From Mesocentrotus franciscanus (lineage: Eukaryota > Echinodermata > Echinoidea > Camarodonta > Strongylocentrotidae): a stretch of 64,000 nucleotides of DNA. The position numbers and the translations under genes are program-made. Where the stretch lies: positions 59,165,413 through 59,229,412 of the forward strand of contig CP137666.1 in assembly GCA_037976565.1 (NCBI GenBank), written 5' to 3'. The notes beneath the pieces were generated by a model. It made no database searches. It saw only the letters and a list, made by a program, of their open reading frames with translations, and was not told where the DNA came from. Below, piece after piece: positions 1-11,329 of this stretch. The first letter of the stretch is position 1; the number at the start of each line of letters is the position of its first letter.

Positions 1-506
1 ATTTCCAGTCCACTAATCTTATTACCATTTTTCAATTAACTACAAAAATTAATGTGTCTGCTATTAAGATGGAATTAAATTTTTGGACAATTTAGTGTCC
101 TTTTCCTGTATAGTTTAAAATTACCTGGTAGAATGAAAGCTTTTGTTATTAGTATTATTGAAGTAATGCTCTTATGAAAGAGGATGTTGGATATGTTTAA
201 GATTCAAGCACAAATGATAATTCTTGGCTTATCTTTGAATGAGTTTTTTTTTCTGAGGTTATTTTCTGGCTATTTTAATAATTCTCTCTGCTTCTCAATG
301 GCTTCTACATTCTGCAACAAACTTTGTTTCAAAGGACAATCTGTTTAATAGTCTAATGTGATTAGTATTCATTCTTCTGAAGTTAAATAATTCTGATGTT
401 TTAGACTTCCTTGTTTCCAAATGACTTCTTCATTTTGCAACAAAGCGAGTGTTTCAAAATGTATTTTGTGAGGCTATACCAATGGTACTGATTGATTTGG
501 TATTAA

Positions 507-1212
507 CCCTAATAACCCCCTCCGCGATTTTTCTGATTGTTCTGGAACGCATACGAATGGCGCCTCGCCGCTCGCTGACTTTTTTCTTTCGAGTCTTGCG
601 CATCTTTTAAAACAATTCTTTTGAAAATCGAACGTACAGTTACAAAGTCACGTGACCTTTTGTCATTGCATGTCAGCCTGAAAAGCGCTCATTTTCGTGA
701 TTTGTGTACAAAACATATAGAAATGTCATTTTTCCTAAAAAGAGATAAAACATTGGTTATTGGGTCTTGTTTAAAGTTGATGTGTTTGGTTTGGGAGTCA
801 AAATTTGAATTGTAGTTAGAAATGAAATAAAACAACAAAAACAATAAAATACATAAGAAACTATCAAAACAAGAGATAACATGAGGAATAACCTAGCTCT
901 TCCAAATTTTTTTTGTTGTATTATTGTTTCAAATGGTCTAACAAATACATGTAGTGAAAAAAGAATGCTTAAATATAAAGAATATATGATTTATGGGTAA
1001 AAAGGTGAATTTTATGACCTTAATTGCATAAATTACCATAAATATGCAATGAGTGAATTTTCCAAAAATTAAATTTACCATAGTATTCTATACACTTCAC
1101 TTGACATGCGTGCAAACTTTCGCGACGATCGGCCAAGATCTTAGGGGGGGGGCATAATGCCCCTCCCCCCCTCGGTCGTATTAAGACCTCAAATAGCCTG
1201 GCCTTTTTAGGG
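507..1212 (+). mobile_element. TTAA-flanked piggyBac-like MITE, copy 1
   Basis: A 706-bp element lies between two TTAA tetranucleotides (503-506 and 1213-1216). Its ends are inverted, CCCTAAT at the left and TTTAGGG at the right. TTAA target duplication with CCC/GGG ends is the signature of the piggyBac superfamily. No transposase frame is present, so it would be a non-autonomous derivative. A second copy lies at 30667-31350 in opposite orientation, which confirms that it is a mobile unit. Confidence 0.75.
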
Positions 1213-1959
1213 TTAAGGTACTGCTAATGTTTTCATACCCATTTGAGAATTGTGTGACCTTCAAATTCAAATTAATATGGACTTTCCATGGTGGAGCCAA
1301 ATAAAGAAACAATTTTGTTGTTGTTGTTGATACTATTTTGATGTTTACATTGGCACTTTAAAAAAACACAATAATTGCATTTTTGCATTGTCTTTCATTT
1401 CTCTAACTTAATTCTATCTCTGTTCCTTTTCACCTTAACCACACTTTCTTGACTAGCCTGCCTGTACCAGTTTGTTTCCTTCTTGCTTATGGAACTGAAT
1501 GGATCTTTGTGATCTATTCTACCTGTCATTTTGAATTTATATTGTCATATGTATATATCAGACATATTCCATTTGTAGTCCTTAGGAAAAAGAATGCTAA
1601 AACATTTTGTATGTGCTTATGTTGCCACTCTCAAATAAATATCATCAATGTGTGCCTTAGACTGAAAGAGTTATCAACACTCATGCACTTGCAAGTATGC
1701 AAGGTAGATGTAGATGAGTAGAAAGTTGTACATGTACTTGTACCAAAAATAAAAGATAAATCAGATTACATGTTCTCGTCATCATTGTTACATCACCAGC
1801 ATTGCCTTTACTCAGTATAGCAAGTATTCCTTTCAATTGTTATTTTCTCCAGTACTTTATCCTCTTTACTATCTTATTTCTGTATCAGATACATGTATAT
1901 TGCTTCTTTGTTCTATGGCATATTTTGTGATATGCGCGGATTTTAAAAAGCATGATGTA

Positions 1960-2237
1960 CAGTCAAACCTGTCTTATACTTTAGTCAGACTGGCGAGACC
2001 AACACCAGACTACCAAGAGACTGAACCAAACATAAAAATAAAAATGGAGTTGGTGTGGAGTCGCTGTGGCGGTGTGGCTGAATAATTTAGTGGCCACTTG
2101 TCGGTAGTGGTTACCTACATCACATCCCAACAGAAATAAATTAATGTTAATTGTAGAACCTGTTAGGAATGACCACTTATCTACAGTGGCCAAGTGTTCA
2201 GTTTTCTGCAGGTGGCCTTGATTGACAGGTTTGACCG
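1960..2237. mobile_element. Tc1/mariner-like MITE with TA target duplication
   Basis: The inverted ends CAGTCAAACCTGTC (left) and GACAGGTTTGACCG (right) are flanked by TA on both sides (1958-1959, 2238-2239). CAGT-type ends with a TA duplication fit the Tc1/mariner group. The element is 278 bp and non-coding. A related end (CGGTGAAACCTGTCTAA) is seen again near 10071. Confidence 0.7.
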
Positions 2238-2374
2238 TATTTCAGAATGTATCTCATACTCAGCATTCATCTGTTTCATATTGTCTGTTTTTGGAGCCAA
2301 AAAGGCATTAACTTTATACTTAAATACAGACTTATGTTGTCCTTGGTACAAGCATAAGATATCCAGGTATTTCT

Positions 2375-2475
2375 GGGCTCATATTCATAAAACATTACTG
2401 AGCCTTGTTGTCAACTAACTATGTAATTAGTTGACAACTAGCTTAATAGTAATTAAGGTTTTATGAGTATGGGCT
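2375..2475. mobile_element. Short foldback (hairpin) element
   Basis: The 101-bp stretch is an imperfect palindrome. GGGCTCATATTCATAAAAC at the left pairs with GTTTTATGAGTATGGGCT at the right, and TTGTCAACTAA near the centre pairs with TTAGTTGACAA. It would fold into one long hairpin. This form is typical of a MITE remnant. I cannot assign a superfamily. Confidence 0.6.
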
Positions 2476-2627
2476 ACCGGTGTCTATAACTTAGCTGCTC
2501 TCTCTGTGCCCTTTTCTCTCTTTTCCTTGTAATTTCAGTTTGGCTTTGCACAGATGGAATTGTGTGTTTCAAAACAGACAAGGAGAAACTTTCTCAAAGA
2601 AGCAATACAAAAATAAGATCTTGTTTG

Positions 2628-2698
2628 TTGAGAGCCAGAAGGGTGTTTATTCAGTATTAAATGAGATGAGTTCATGCCCTTTTGGCTCTCAACAGATG
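2628..2698. repeat. Dispersed ~70-bp hairpin repeat (GAGAGCCAGAAGGG family)
   Basis: The left arm TGTTGAGAGCCAGAAGGGTG and the right arm CATGCCCTTTTGGCTCTCAA are inverted around an AT-rich loop. The same two arms recur at several other places in the window (5807, 9519, 9720, 9917, 10003 and 10181, 40113), so this is one member of a dispersed family of small foldbacks. Confidence 0.7.
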
Positions 2699-2839
2699 AA
2701 CCATGCTAGAACTTTTCCATTTCCATTGGAACAGCATCATCAGCATCATTTCACTTTCATCAGCCAGTGTCTCAAATATCATTTTCATGATTCTTAGTCT
2801 TGTCCCTGCACTTGCCAAGCATAAAATATCAATTGCCAG

Positions 2840-2953
2840 AGGTAATGGTTGAAGAAGGATTAGGTTCTAAGGTCAGAGGTAACGGTTGAAGAAGGATTAG
2901 GTCATAAGGTCAGAGGTAACGGTTGAAGAAGGATTAAATTGTAAGGTCAGAGG
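2840..2953 (+). repeat. 37-bp tandem repeat, three copies
   Basis: The unit containing GGTTGAAGAAGGATTA and AAGGTCAGAGGTAA is repeated three times at a spacing of exactly 37 bp (2844, 2881, 2918), with few differences between copies. It is intronic and no function is visible. Confidence 0.85.
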
Positions 2954-3046
2954 CATGATTTCAAGAGAAAATGTGGAGTGATGGAGAGCTGAGAAAAAAT
3001 TAGGCTTTGGCAAGGTTTGCAGTCATTTAGGATTTTGTATTTGTAG

Positions 3047-3087
3047 TTGAATCATGCTTGAATCATGCTTGAATCATGCTTGAATCT
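3047..3087 (+). repeat. 12-bp tandem repeat
   Basis: The unit GAATCATGCTTG is repeated three times, with a partial fourth copy. It is a short intronic tandem repeat. Confidence 0.8.
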
Positions 3088-4262
3088 ATCAAAATAAGAC
3101 ACAGAATTGAAATATGAATTGAAATCAGAGTCATAGTGCATTTATCATTATATGAAGAAAAAAACTTTTTAAAAAATGTAATGGTTATCAGCTGAATTGT
3201 ATTTTTATTAAAAGGTTGATTAATCTAGTGTTGCTTCTCATAATATGTTATAGAAATATATGTGACAACCTTGATTAAGTTCAGATTCAGATTTTATGAA
3301 AAATGAAAGCTGCATAGATGGTTTCATATTTTTCATGTTATCTTTACAAAGTGACAATATGGAAAGCTAATGGATAGCTAATGTTTTTATTTATTATTTG
3401 GTCTACTTGATCCTACAGTTATGTGGTATAATATTATACTAATTCCTTTTTCTTTTCATGGGCTCTGTTTGCAGCATGATCTCATTATAAGATTTACTCT
3501 TTGATGTACATGCAAAGGTAATGTTTGTTCAATACTACTGATAAGTGGAAATTGAATTTTTTCCTCATGGCCAAGATGGTGTTCTGGAAAATGTGTAATG
3601 TTTAATAGTGAGTGGTATGTTATCAAAACAAATCAAACTTAAGGAAACATCACTGTTTAATTGCTGTCTATAACTGGCCGAGCATGCATGCAGTTCAGAA
3701 AGGCAATGGCAATAATAAGTGATTTTTGTAAATATTTTTTGTTGTTACAATAACCATACCTCCTAATAACCTAAAAGATAACAGGGTTTCCAGAATGCTC
3801 CCTCAGAGAGTCTGTACCATTGCAAGTGCAATCAAGAGCAACCAGACTCTTGGCCAATAAGAAACAAGGTTTTAATAATTCTTTAAAAGGTAATTTCTGA
3901 TTGGCTAAAGCTGCATTCAATAAGGATTCATGGTGCAGTTAAGATCAGCAAGACTGGCAAGACTAGTTTAATGGTCGTATTACATGCATTGAACATTATA
4001 GAGTGTAGCTAATACACTTTTTTTCTTCCCTCTTTCATGATATCCTCAATGACACTGCAAGCATTGTGCCCTAAACAGAGCCATTTTTTTATTGTCTAGA
4101 AGGATAAAACACTAAAGAAAATTGTTAAAAAAGTTAAATGGAATAAGGTTTATAGGGTTAGTGTATATATTTTGTGTTTAAAACTCAAAGTACTTTACAC
4201 ACAACGTACTGAAGCTCTAACACTTCTCCTTTGTCCTCAACCTTTATCCTTGCAATTCACAG

Positions 4263-4407
4263 CGGACGGTCAGTCCTGAAACAAGATGAGCTGAAGAAGG
4301 TCTTCCGAGACAGGAGTCACAAGCAATCCCTGAAGGTCATGGAGGCAGAGAGGAACTCCAGGAGAACCAGTCTTGATGTCAAACTAGGAGAACGTCTCAA
4401 GATGACG
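4263..4407 (+). CDS. FAM107-like (DUF1151) protein, penultimate coding exon
   Basis: This is an internal exon between a TTCACAG acceptor and a GTAATA donor. It starts with the last base of a split codon and ends on a codon boundary. It encodes a very charged helical stretch containing LKQDELKKVFRDRSHKQ, then EAERNSRRTSLDVKL. Order and composition match the conserved FAM107 core: a short LxxPELxKVxxxRxRxQ block followed by a Lys/Glu coiled coil. FAM107A/B are small proteins of about 130-145 residues that associate with actin and the cytoskeleton in vertebrates. That role here is inference from the family. The N-terminal part of the protein was not found, so upstream exons should lie outside the window. 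Confidence 0.65.
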
Positions 4408-4567
4408 GTAATAATAAGGATAAACAGGGTTTCTTGTATAGCAGTCATGTCTGTCAAACTTAACACCTCTAGTGCTCCACAATTATTACACCAGCATTGA
4501 CATTGCAATTTACCTAACCTCAGTTGAATTTTAGGCAAATGTAGATTAATGTATTGCAAGAGGATTT

Positions 4568-5040
4568 AATTGCAAGGCTGGGATTTGAACCCTATCTTTG
4601 TGGTTCACAGTCTGGTGAGTTATCCACCAGACCACAACAAGTCAAACATCTCCATCAGATCATTAGACCTTGATGGTTATTTGAAATTGAATTTCAATTT
4701 CTTGAACTATCTGTTGTAACAGAATTGTTTTGCCATTGGTACATAATCACTTGTGTACTGTTCCTTGGAAAGACATTGATTTATGTTTGCCATTCCCCAT
4801 CCAGATGTAGTAATGGGTACTCACTCACTAATGGATATTGTAGTTTATCATGAACTTCACAATAATGGTAATGATTGTAAAAATATGGTCATATTAACCC
4901 ACGGTAGCCTCACCATTGTAAAATTGAACTTCCTGAGGGCCCTGCAATCATATAGGACACTCAAGAATTCAAGGGATATGTGTCTAGTGGGTACCCATTT
5001 AGTCACCTAGGTGGAGAGTGGCAAAGGTAAATTTAACCCA
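4568..5040. mobile_element. Degenerate tRNA-derived SINE pieces
   Basis: On the minus strand, 4575-4640 contains a tRNA-like head: a B-box-like GGTTCAAATCC near 4590 and, further on, the complement of GTGGTCTGGTGGATAACTC as A-box region. At 4770-4840 on the plus strand, a piece of SINE body (TTTGCCATTCCCCATCCAGA) is recognisable. Near 5000-5030 a minus-strand body piece (GGTGGAGAGTGGCAAA) is seen. These are fragments in two orientations and not one intact element. Confidence 0.5.
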
Positions 5041-5806
5041 TTGCCAGCAGAAATGGGGGCTCCTGTATTCAGTTTATGGTAATGAGAGAATCCAGTAGTT
5101 AATGGGTTAATATCATGTATGATTTTAAAGGTATCTTTGATTCTTAGCAAAATGTCAGGGCAAAATAATGGTATATTTGCTCCAAATTTTCCTGTCTGGT
5201 TGAAAATTATAGCCTTCTAATTTTTTTGAATACAAGTCAATACAGAATTATGAAGTGTGTGGCATGGTCGGTGATTAAGATCAATGCTGATTTATTTTTG
5301 ACTAAAATTATGAGTTGATTAAGTTTTTTGTTTTATTTTACATTTTTTAGATGAGGCAAAAATATATTTCATGGGAATTAACTAAATAAACAAAATCGTT
5401 TAGATTCCTATTTCTGGTTCAGGGAGTAAATGTAGCTATTCTTTTTTTAAACAGGTGACAGAGTTCCCAAGCTTTTTGAAAAGCCTAGAAAGTCATGGAA
5501 AAATAAATATTTCTGGAAAGTCATGGAAAAGGAAGAAAAAAAAAACCCTCCCTAATTCATGGAAAGTTGTGGAAATTGTGAGGAGAGGCAGAGGCCATCA
5601 AAAAGATCACAAACATGAAATAAGATATATCACTGCATGGTATTCGTATGCCACTTGTATGCCACAACCAATACCAAAATGTTACTTATCTGGTCGTGGA
5701 AAAAGGCAAAAATGGGTTGTGGAAAGTCATGGAATTTAGTTATCGAATTGCTATAGGAACCCTTAGATGATTTAACGACATGTTCTTGGAATAGAAGGTG
5801 TTAGTT

Positions 5807-5876
5807 CATCTGTTGAGAGTCAGAAGGGCATTAACTCTGGATTAATGTATGAATAGTCTTCTGGCTCCAAACATTC
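5807..5876. repeat. Dispersed ~70-bp hairpin repeat
   Basis: The left arm CTGTTGAGAGTCAGAAGGGC and right arm GTCTTCTGGCTCCAAACA are members of the same foldback family as at 2628. This copy lies in the last intron of the FAM107-like gene. Confidence 0.6.
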
Positions 5877-5976
5877 ATCAATTATTGGAATGAAATATTG
5901 ATGTATTAATCAATGAAACTAATTATGTATCCTTGTATTAATTAATGAATCTGGTTATATATTTTTTTCTGTTTAG

Positions 5977-6084
5977 GAGGAAGAGGAGAGCTTCAAGGCC
6001 CTAGAAACATTGGAGAAAGCTGCGCTTCAGCCTGAATTCATGAATCTCACACTCAAATCGCGATCAGGTTCAGGAAAGTCGTGA
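5977..6084 (+). CDS. FAM107-like (DUF1151) protein, last coding exon
   Basis: A TTTTTTTCTGTTTAG acceptor precedes this exon, which is in phase with the exon ending at 4407. It encodes 35 residues and a TGA stop (6082-6084). The peptide continues the Glu-rich coiled coil (EEEESFKALETLEKA) and then reads QPEFMNLTLKSR. The latter corresponds to the APEFVKVKxNLRRT-like block near the C terminus of vertebrate FAM107 proteins, which is the strongest support for the assignment. A basic, Ser/Gly-rich tail ends the protein. AATAAA-type signals follow at 6117 and 6546. Confidence 0.65.
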   Translation, partial: EEEESFKALETLEKAALQPEFMNLTLKSRSGSGKS

Positions 6085-7904
6085 TGGACACCTCTTTATC
6101 TTCCATGTCAAATAGAAATAAACCTGAGTGATGAGTTGACGAGTATTTATATAAATATATATATTTTTGAGCATATTAACTCCATTGAAGTGATACAAAT
6201 GTGAATACGAGCTTCTCTGATACTTGATCTGAAATGATCAATGTTACAAACCAGAATCTTGTCTTGTAAAGATTTGCTATTGATCCGGATTGATCGCAAG
6301 TCCTTTTATCAGTCGTGAACTTACAAACTCCTATCACATTAGTACAGAGTTGTGATTGATGTCAAGTTGCAATGAATTTGAATCAATCATACCTGTTTAA
6401 GACAGGAGTAAGGTTGGATAGAGTATAATATAGGTTAAGTTGTGCACCACTAGCTTTATTAAAGAAGGAAAATGATCTTCTGGAGAAACTGTAAAATTAC
6501 CAGCACTAAATTGCACAAACACATGTATGCACATGAGGTATTAGCAATAAAGAACTAATAAACTTGAGACTTGAGTCACAATAGTTTGTGTACTAAAAAC
6601 TCTTTGCAGAGTATTGCTAGATCTGCATGTTGCTTAGATACATGCCAAGAAAAATGTCTGTTTCTTATCAATGCATAATTGGACAAAAACTTTCACTGTT
6701 GATTTTTGGCCTTCTGAGAACCCAACCTGCTCTTAAGTGCAGACAAAACCCAAAGTGAATATTATCCTATGTATATTTATGTACTTTTTTAAGAGGGGTT
6801 TATGGTCCTTTTGTAAGAAAAAAGTTAAACATATGACTGTACTTATTGGTGTTGTATGGGAGTTTGTAATATGAACCTGGATACACAAATTGAAAAAAAG
6901 CTTAAATTCTTATATAAGAATATTACCTCATTGTAGAAAATTTCATCGCCTTGCAACATACATTTACAGTTACACATTATTTACAGTGTAATGAGTTTCA
7001 TCCTGAGTTATCACAGGCTTAAGGGCTGATCAGACCTCACTGATTACCATTATGATAATGTATGCCCATGTATAACATGCCAATGATGATGATAAAAGTG
7101 GTCACACCTGAACAATAACATTATCGAGGTTTTGTCAGTCAAGCACGATGTACTCTGCCCACATGTCTTCTACTTAACTGATGTTCCATGGAAGGAGCGA
7201 AATTGATTGGCTATCAGAAAATTTTGTTGAGGTATGAATTAAGAAAAATGGTTGTCTAGTGATTGCATTGAGATGATCAGATTACTCAGGGAGGCTCTTT
7301 AGCATAAAACATTGAGGACTGACCTACAACAGTGATTTTCTTTTTCGATTTCAACATACATTCTTGAGCAAATTGGGAACAATTTATCATTATAGCTATT
7401 GTTAGCATTATATGAGACGTATGACTAGCCCTTTAGTATTCAATGCATTACATGTAAATATTAGGCACTCGGAACTTACAGGCATATTAATTGCTGCATA
7501 TAAGGGGTCCATCAATTTACAAAATGCGTTATCATAATACTGAAATGCATGGTCAATGGTTATCAAAGCGTTAGTCAAAGACTTTATTCATGTTTAGGAG
7601 AAGGGAAACAAGTTTATTATTTTTCTCCTTTTAAAGTAGCCAGTCAGGCAACTTTAAGATGCAAACTGTCAATCTTGTTGCACTTCTGTGCAGTTTGAAT
7701 AATAGGTTGTGGTGTAAGGGTAAGACATTTTTGTATATTTTTATATAAGGGATATATGGGATGAATAAAGAAGTGAGTGTAGTTGAGCAAAAAACAAACA
7801 AGTAATCTGTAGTATGCTTTAATATAGTGAAATATCTTGTGGTAGTAGGCCTACTCTAAACATGAATACAATGCATCATCAATCCTGTTAGGACTGGGAA
7901 TAGG

Positions 7905-7910
<6 letters not shown>

Positions 7911-7945
<35 letters not shown>
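7911..7945. repeat. (TA)n microsatellite
   Basis: An uninterrupted TA run of about 35 bp is followed by a T run. Confidence 0.95.
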
Positions 7946-7953
<8 letters not shown>

Positions 7954-8009
7954 TTTTGGGGTGGGTAGCTGCCCCCAATAGTTGACAGATTTAATGATGA
8001 AGTTGAGTA

Positions 8010-8474
8010 CTGGGGAGTGTTTCACAAAGACTAGGATAGACTTAAGTTGGACTTGAACTATGGCAGGCCATTCATGCCACTGGTCGCTCTCACCATTGGT
8101 TTCTCAAGGGACGTCACAAATCTACAGAATTTACATTTTTGATAGTTCATTGTTGAAGAAAAAAATTTACTTATGTTGTAAACTTAAGTTATATTTAAGA
8201 CTTGGACTTATACTACGGTATGCGATTTATGCCCTTAAAAAGTCTTGAACCAGATGTGAAGTTAGAGAGAAAAAATCTTAGAAATTATGATCTTTAGATA
8301 AAATTTTTCCTTTTTTTTGACAATGAACTGTCAAAAAATGTAAATTCTGTAGATTTGTGACCACGATTTGTACGTCCCTTGAGAGGAATGGTTAGATGAA
8401 CTAGTGGCATTAACGGCCTGCCATAGTTCAAGCCCAACTTAAGTTGATCGTAGTCTTTGTGAAACACTCTCCAG
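8010..8474. mobile_element. Foldback MITE with long inverted arms
   Basis: The ends CTGGGGAGTGTTTCACAAAG and CTTTGTGAAACACTCTCCAG are inverted. The inversion continues inwards for well over 100 bp: ACTTAAGTTGGACTTGAACT against the complement near 8425, GGCAGGCC against GGCCTGCC, and GTAGATTTGTGAC-type arms. The element is non-coding. No target duplication could be read, so the class is unknown. Confidence 0.75.
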
Positions 8475-8639
8475 GTCATGCAGTTGCATTATGATGGAAA
8501 TAATCAACAAGTAATTATATATGAAGATGGTTGAATATGTTGTGAATTTGAAGCAATTGGTATTATGAGGATTTGGAATTGTTAAACTTACCTTCACCTT
8601 GACCAGAACTCAACTTGTTTTTCTTTTACATGTGTATAG

Positions 8640-8903
8640 AGGTGTAGAGGTATTGTGGTCCAGTGGATAAGTCTCTGGACTGTGAACCACAAAGTACGGG
8701 GTTCAAATCGCAGCACCAATGTCCATCGGCAAGAAATTAATGTACATTTGCCACACTCCACCCAGGTGAGGTAAATGGATACCCGGCAGGAATTAATTCC
8801 TTCAAATGCTCAAGCACTGTAATGGCAGCCGTGCTAAAGCTGGTGTAATAATGGAGTGCTAGGAGTGACAAGGGCCAGACATGAGTGCTATACAAGACTC
8901 CAC

Positions 8904-8943
<40 letters not shown>

Positions 8944-8955
8944 GTTATTATTATG
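8640..8955 (+). mobile_element. tRNA-derived SINE
   Basis: A tRNA-like head with A-box region GTGGTCCAGTGGATAAGTC and B box GGTTCAAATCG is followed by a body containing TTTGCCACACTCCACCCAGG and ending in an (ATT)n tail (8903-8954). The same body occurs at 46917, 48651 and (minus) 26886. The arrangement resembles the tRNA-derived SURF-type SINEs of sea urchins. The family name is from general knowledge, not from a search. Confidence 0.75.
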
Positions 8956-9149
8956 CTTCTGAACAATTCATTTGCCCCCCAACTCCTCTCCCTCAATTCT
9001 TATGATGGATTGATGCTCCTGTATGAATGTGGTAGTTCAGGCCTTTCAAAGGTAAAGCTAGCAGCATACAATGTTTAGATCAAATAAATTAGATCTAGGT
9101 GCAAATCCCATTAGAAGTGAATTAAGAATTTCAAATGAAAATTTTTATA

Positions 9150-9345
9150 CCTCCGCTACAAAGTAGCCGGAGGCATTATGTTTTCGGGTTGTCCATCTAG
9201 TTTTAATGCTTACATTCATCCTGAGTTCAAGAGGGAAAAAATAAGTCCAGTCCAGGAAAGTATGAATTGTTACTCCACCAAAAATTATGACATTATTCAA
9301 GCATACGTTTCTCCCATCTCGCATATGAGAGGCATTGCAAGGAAA
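9150..9345. repeat. Fragment with palindromic CCTCCGCTAC/GTAGCCGGAGG motif
   Basis: The sequence ACCTCCGCTACAAAGTAGCC followed by GGAGGCATTATGTTTTCGGG has the look of an end of a dispersed repeat common in marine deuterostome genomes. Only the one end is clear. Confidence 0.3.
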
Positions 9346-9518
9346 TGTTGTTGATTCCATATGGGAGATGCACATATTTAACCATTTAAATCCATCTCAG
9401 GATGTTGATTTTATGCCTATGGAAATGTACCACATTATGATTACACGTGAAGGAAGCCCTTTGCTTATTTTCAGTACTCTGCATACAGTCATTTCAGTTT
9501 TACAAATGACACCAGGTG

Positions 9519-9600
9519 CCTGTTGAGAGCCAGAAGAGCATTCACTCTTTGTTGAAGCATACGACTTAATGCCCTTATGGCTCTCAGCAGATGATGTGCT
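9519..9600. repeat. Dispersed ~70-bp hairpin repeat
   Basis: The left arm CTGTTGAGAGCCAGAAGAGC and right arm AATGCCCTTATGGCTCTCAG are separated by a short loop. This is one of the better paired copies of the family. Confidence 0.7.
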
Positions 9601-9719
9601 ATCTAGATCAGGGCTTGTGTATATCAAACTGTTTCTGAATACTGTAAAAAATGCTAATGAAAGCTTTAGTCAGTTGTTACTATGGAAACAGAATAATTAT
9701 TCAGTTGGGCATATTGTTT

Positions 9720-9792
9720 ACTGAGATACAGAAGGACATAGCTTTGTGTAAAATCATGCAAGTTAGCCTCCTCCTGGCTCAGAGCAGACCAT
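9720..9792. repeat. Degenerate dispersed hairpin repeat
   Basis: The left arm CTGAGATACAGAAGGACATA and right arm CTCCTCCTGGCTCAGAGCAG keep the family form but with more mismatches. Confidence 0.5.
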
Positions 9793-9916
9793 ATGTGTTT
9801 ATATAATTTGCAGAAAGAAAATAGTTAAAGAGTATTCTACATGGTTTTTGAAATATTAGATTAAAAGTGGGAAAAAAACTGATGTCAGTCTTGGTTGCAG
9901 ATGAGTTGATATATCA

Positions 9917-9993
9917 TCGTCTGAAAGCTAGAAGAGTATTATCTCTGTGTTACAGAATGTGAGTCAACACCTGTCTGGCTCCAAACAGACAAT
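9917..9993. repeat. Dispersed hairpin repeat
   Basis: The left arm GTCTGAAAGCTAGAAGAGTA and right arm CACCTGTCTGGCTCCAAACA show the same form and spacing as the other copies. Confidence 0.6.
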
Positions 9994-10002
9994 TTATTGT
10001 GA

Positions 10003-10029
10003 GCTGAGAGCCAGAAGGGTGTTAATTCT

Positions 10030-10065
<36 letters not shown>

Positions 10066-10213
10066 TTTAGTACGGTGAAACCTGTCTAATATAGACCACT
10101 TGTGTAAGATGAGCAAAGCGGTTTTATAGACAATTGGTCATTCTGTATAACTGGTCCCTAAAGTAGGTATCAATTGTATAAGGATTAATGCCCTTCTGGC
10201 TCTTCAAAGACGA
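10003..10213. repeat. Hairpin repeat split by (TAG)n and a mariner-like end
   Basis: The left arm (10003-10027, GAGAGCCAGAAGGGTGTTAA) and right arm (10181-10206, TTAATGCCCTTCTGGCTCTT) are separated by about 150 bp. The intervening sequence contains a (TAG)n run (10031-10065) and a Tc1/mariner-like end starting CGGTGAAACCTGTCTAA. It reads as an insertion into the loop of a hairpin repeat. Confidence 0.55.
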
Positions 10214-11329
10214 TATATGGAATTGTTTTGTTTATGTAGAGTTCTATATCATGTCAAGAATTTATGTTGATGACTGGCTCGTGAGGGATGAGCCAGGTTG
10301 CTACTTTAAACATTTATTTGTCTTGCAAGCCAGATTGGTTACTTTCTTGCTATTAGGGAGACGAGGGACAACTTTTATAGTCCTGGAATTAAAATGTGAC
10401 ATTATATTGTCCTTTATCCATTCCTAATGCAAAACATTTTCCATTTATGTTCAACCCAGTACTCGATAATGTATATTTTTCACATATTTTAGTTATAATT
10501 ATCTTTTGTTCTGCGTATCAGTTTGTATTAAATGATCCAAATCCTATAGAATTATATTGTAATGTTTATTTCATTTAGCTTGAAATGCTTGAAGCAATTT
10601 TGTTTAAAGAAAAAGAAAAAATAATTGATTGTCACATTATGTCATTAATGTATGCAACATGTACATGTACACAAGGAGAAGAAAAACCTGTAATTTTTAA
10701 GAGGAAGAGTGTTGTGTATATGATTTACTTTATGTCTGCAAAATATAACAAAAAAGTTGTCATGGTGTTCTCAACAAGGAAGGCCCTTCCTTAAAGAGAA
10801 GGTTGAGTTCTGGGAAGAGGTAAAAAATAATTTGTGAGCGTTATCATTCTTATTATGCAAGTGTGGAAGAACGTCAGATTAAAAATGTTCCCTGAAAAAT
10901 CATGGCTCTTCAAATGCCTTAATATTCTCAATATGGCATGTAACAGCATAAAAATCGGGAAAGATTTTTATGCCACATGTTTGTGTAGTCCCATATACAT
11001 CTTTCTGTGTACAGTGCTTGTAACTGTACCAAGACTGGGCCAAATTTCTTATAATTTTGATCAATTTGATGATGATTCCAGAACCTTGCAGTACACACCA
11101 ATACTTATATGCTAGATGATCAACCTTTTCTGATCGTTTAACACTGTTTCTTTCACAATGCAATAGCGCATGACCAGAACTCAACTTAATCTTTAAATTC
11201 AGTTAGTCATTTATGAACAGAATAATTATCACTTTTCGAGAGGAGAATTAGTTTATGGTTCCTTTTTTATGTTTACAAGGCTCAAAGTAAAGATAAAACC
11301 AGAATGTGCAACATTTTCTAGTTACGACC

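Larger units (their letters stand above)
1..4262 (+). other. Upstream intron sequence of the FAM107-like gene
   Basis: No convincing coding exon is seen here. The next exon starts at 4263 behind a CAG acceptor in a phase that needs an upstream exon, so this stretch is read as intron, with the start of the gene outside the window. It is AT-rich and holds several non-autonomous mobile elements and short tandem repeats, listed separately. Open frames in it (for example 1449-1721) have no recognisable protein features. Confidence 0.6.

Noticed and set aside
1449..1721. 90-codon frame upstream of the FAM107-like exons
   Set aside because: It has no splice sites in a fitting phase, no recognisable domain, and an AT-rich composition like the intron.
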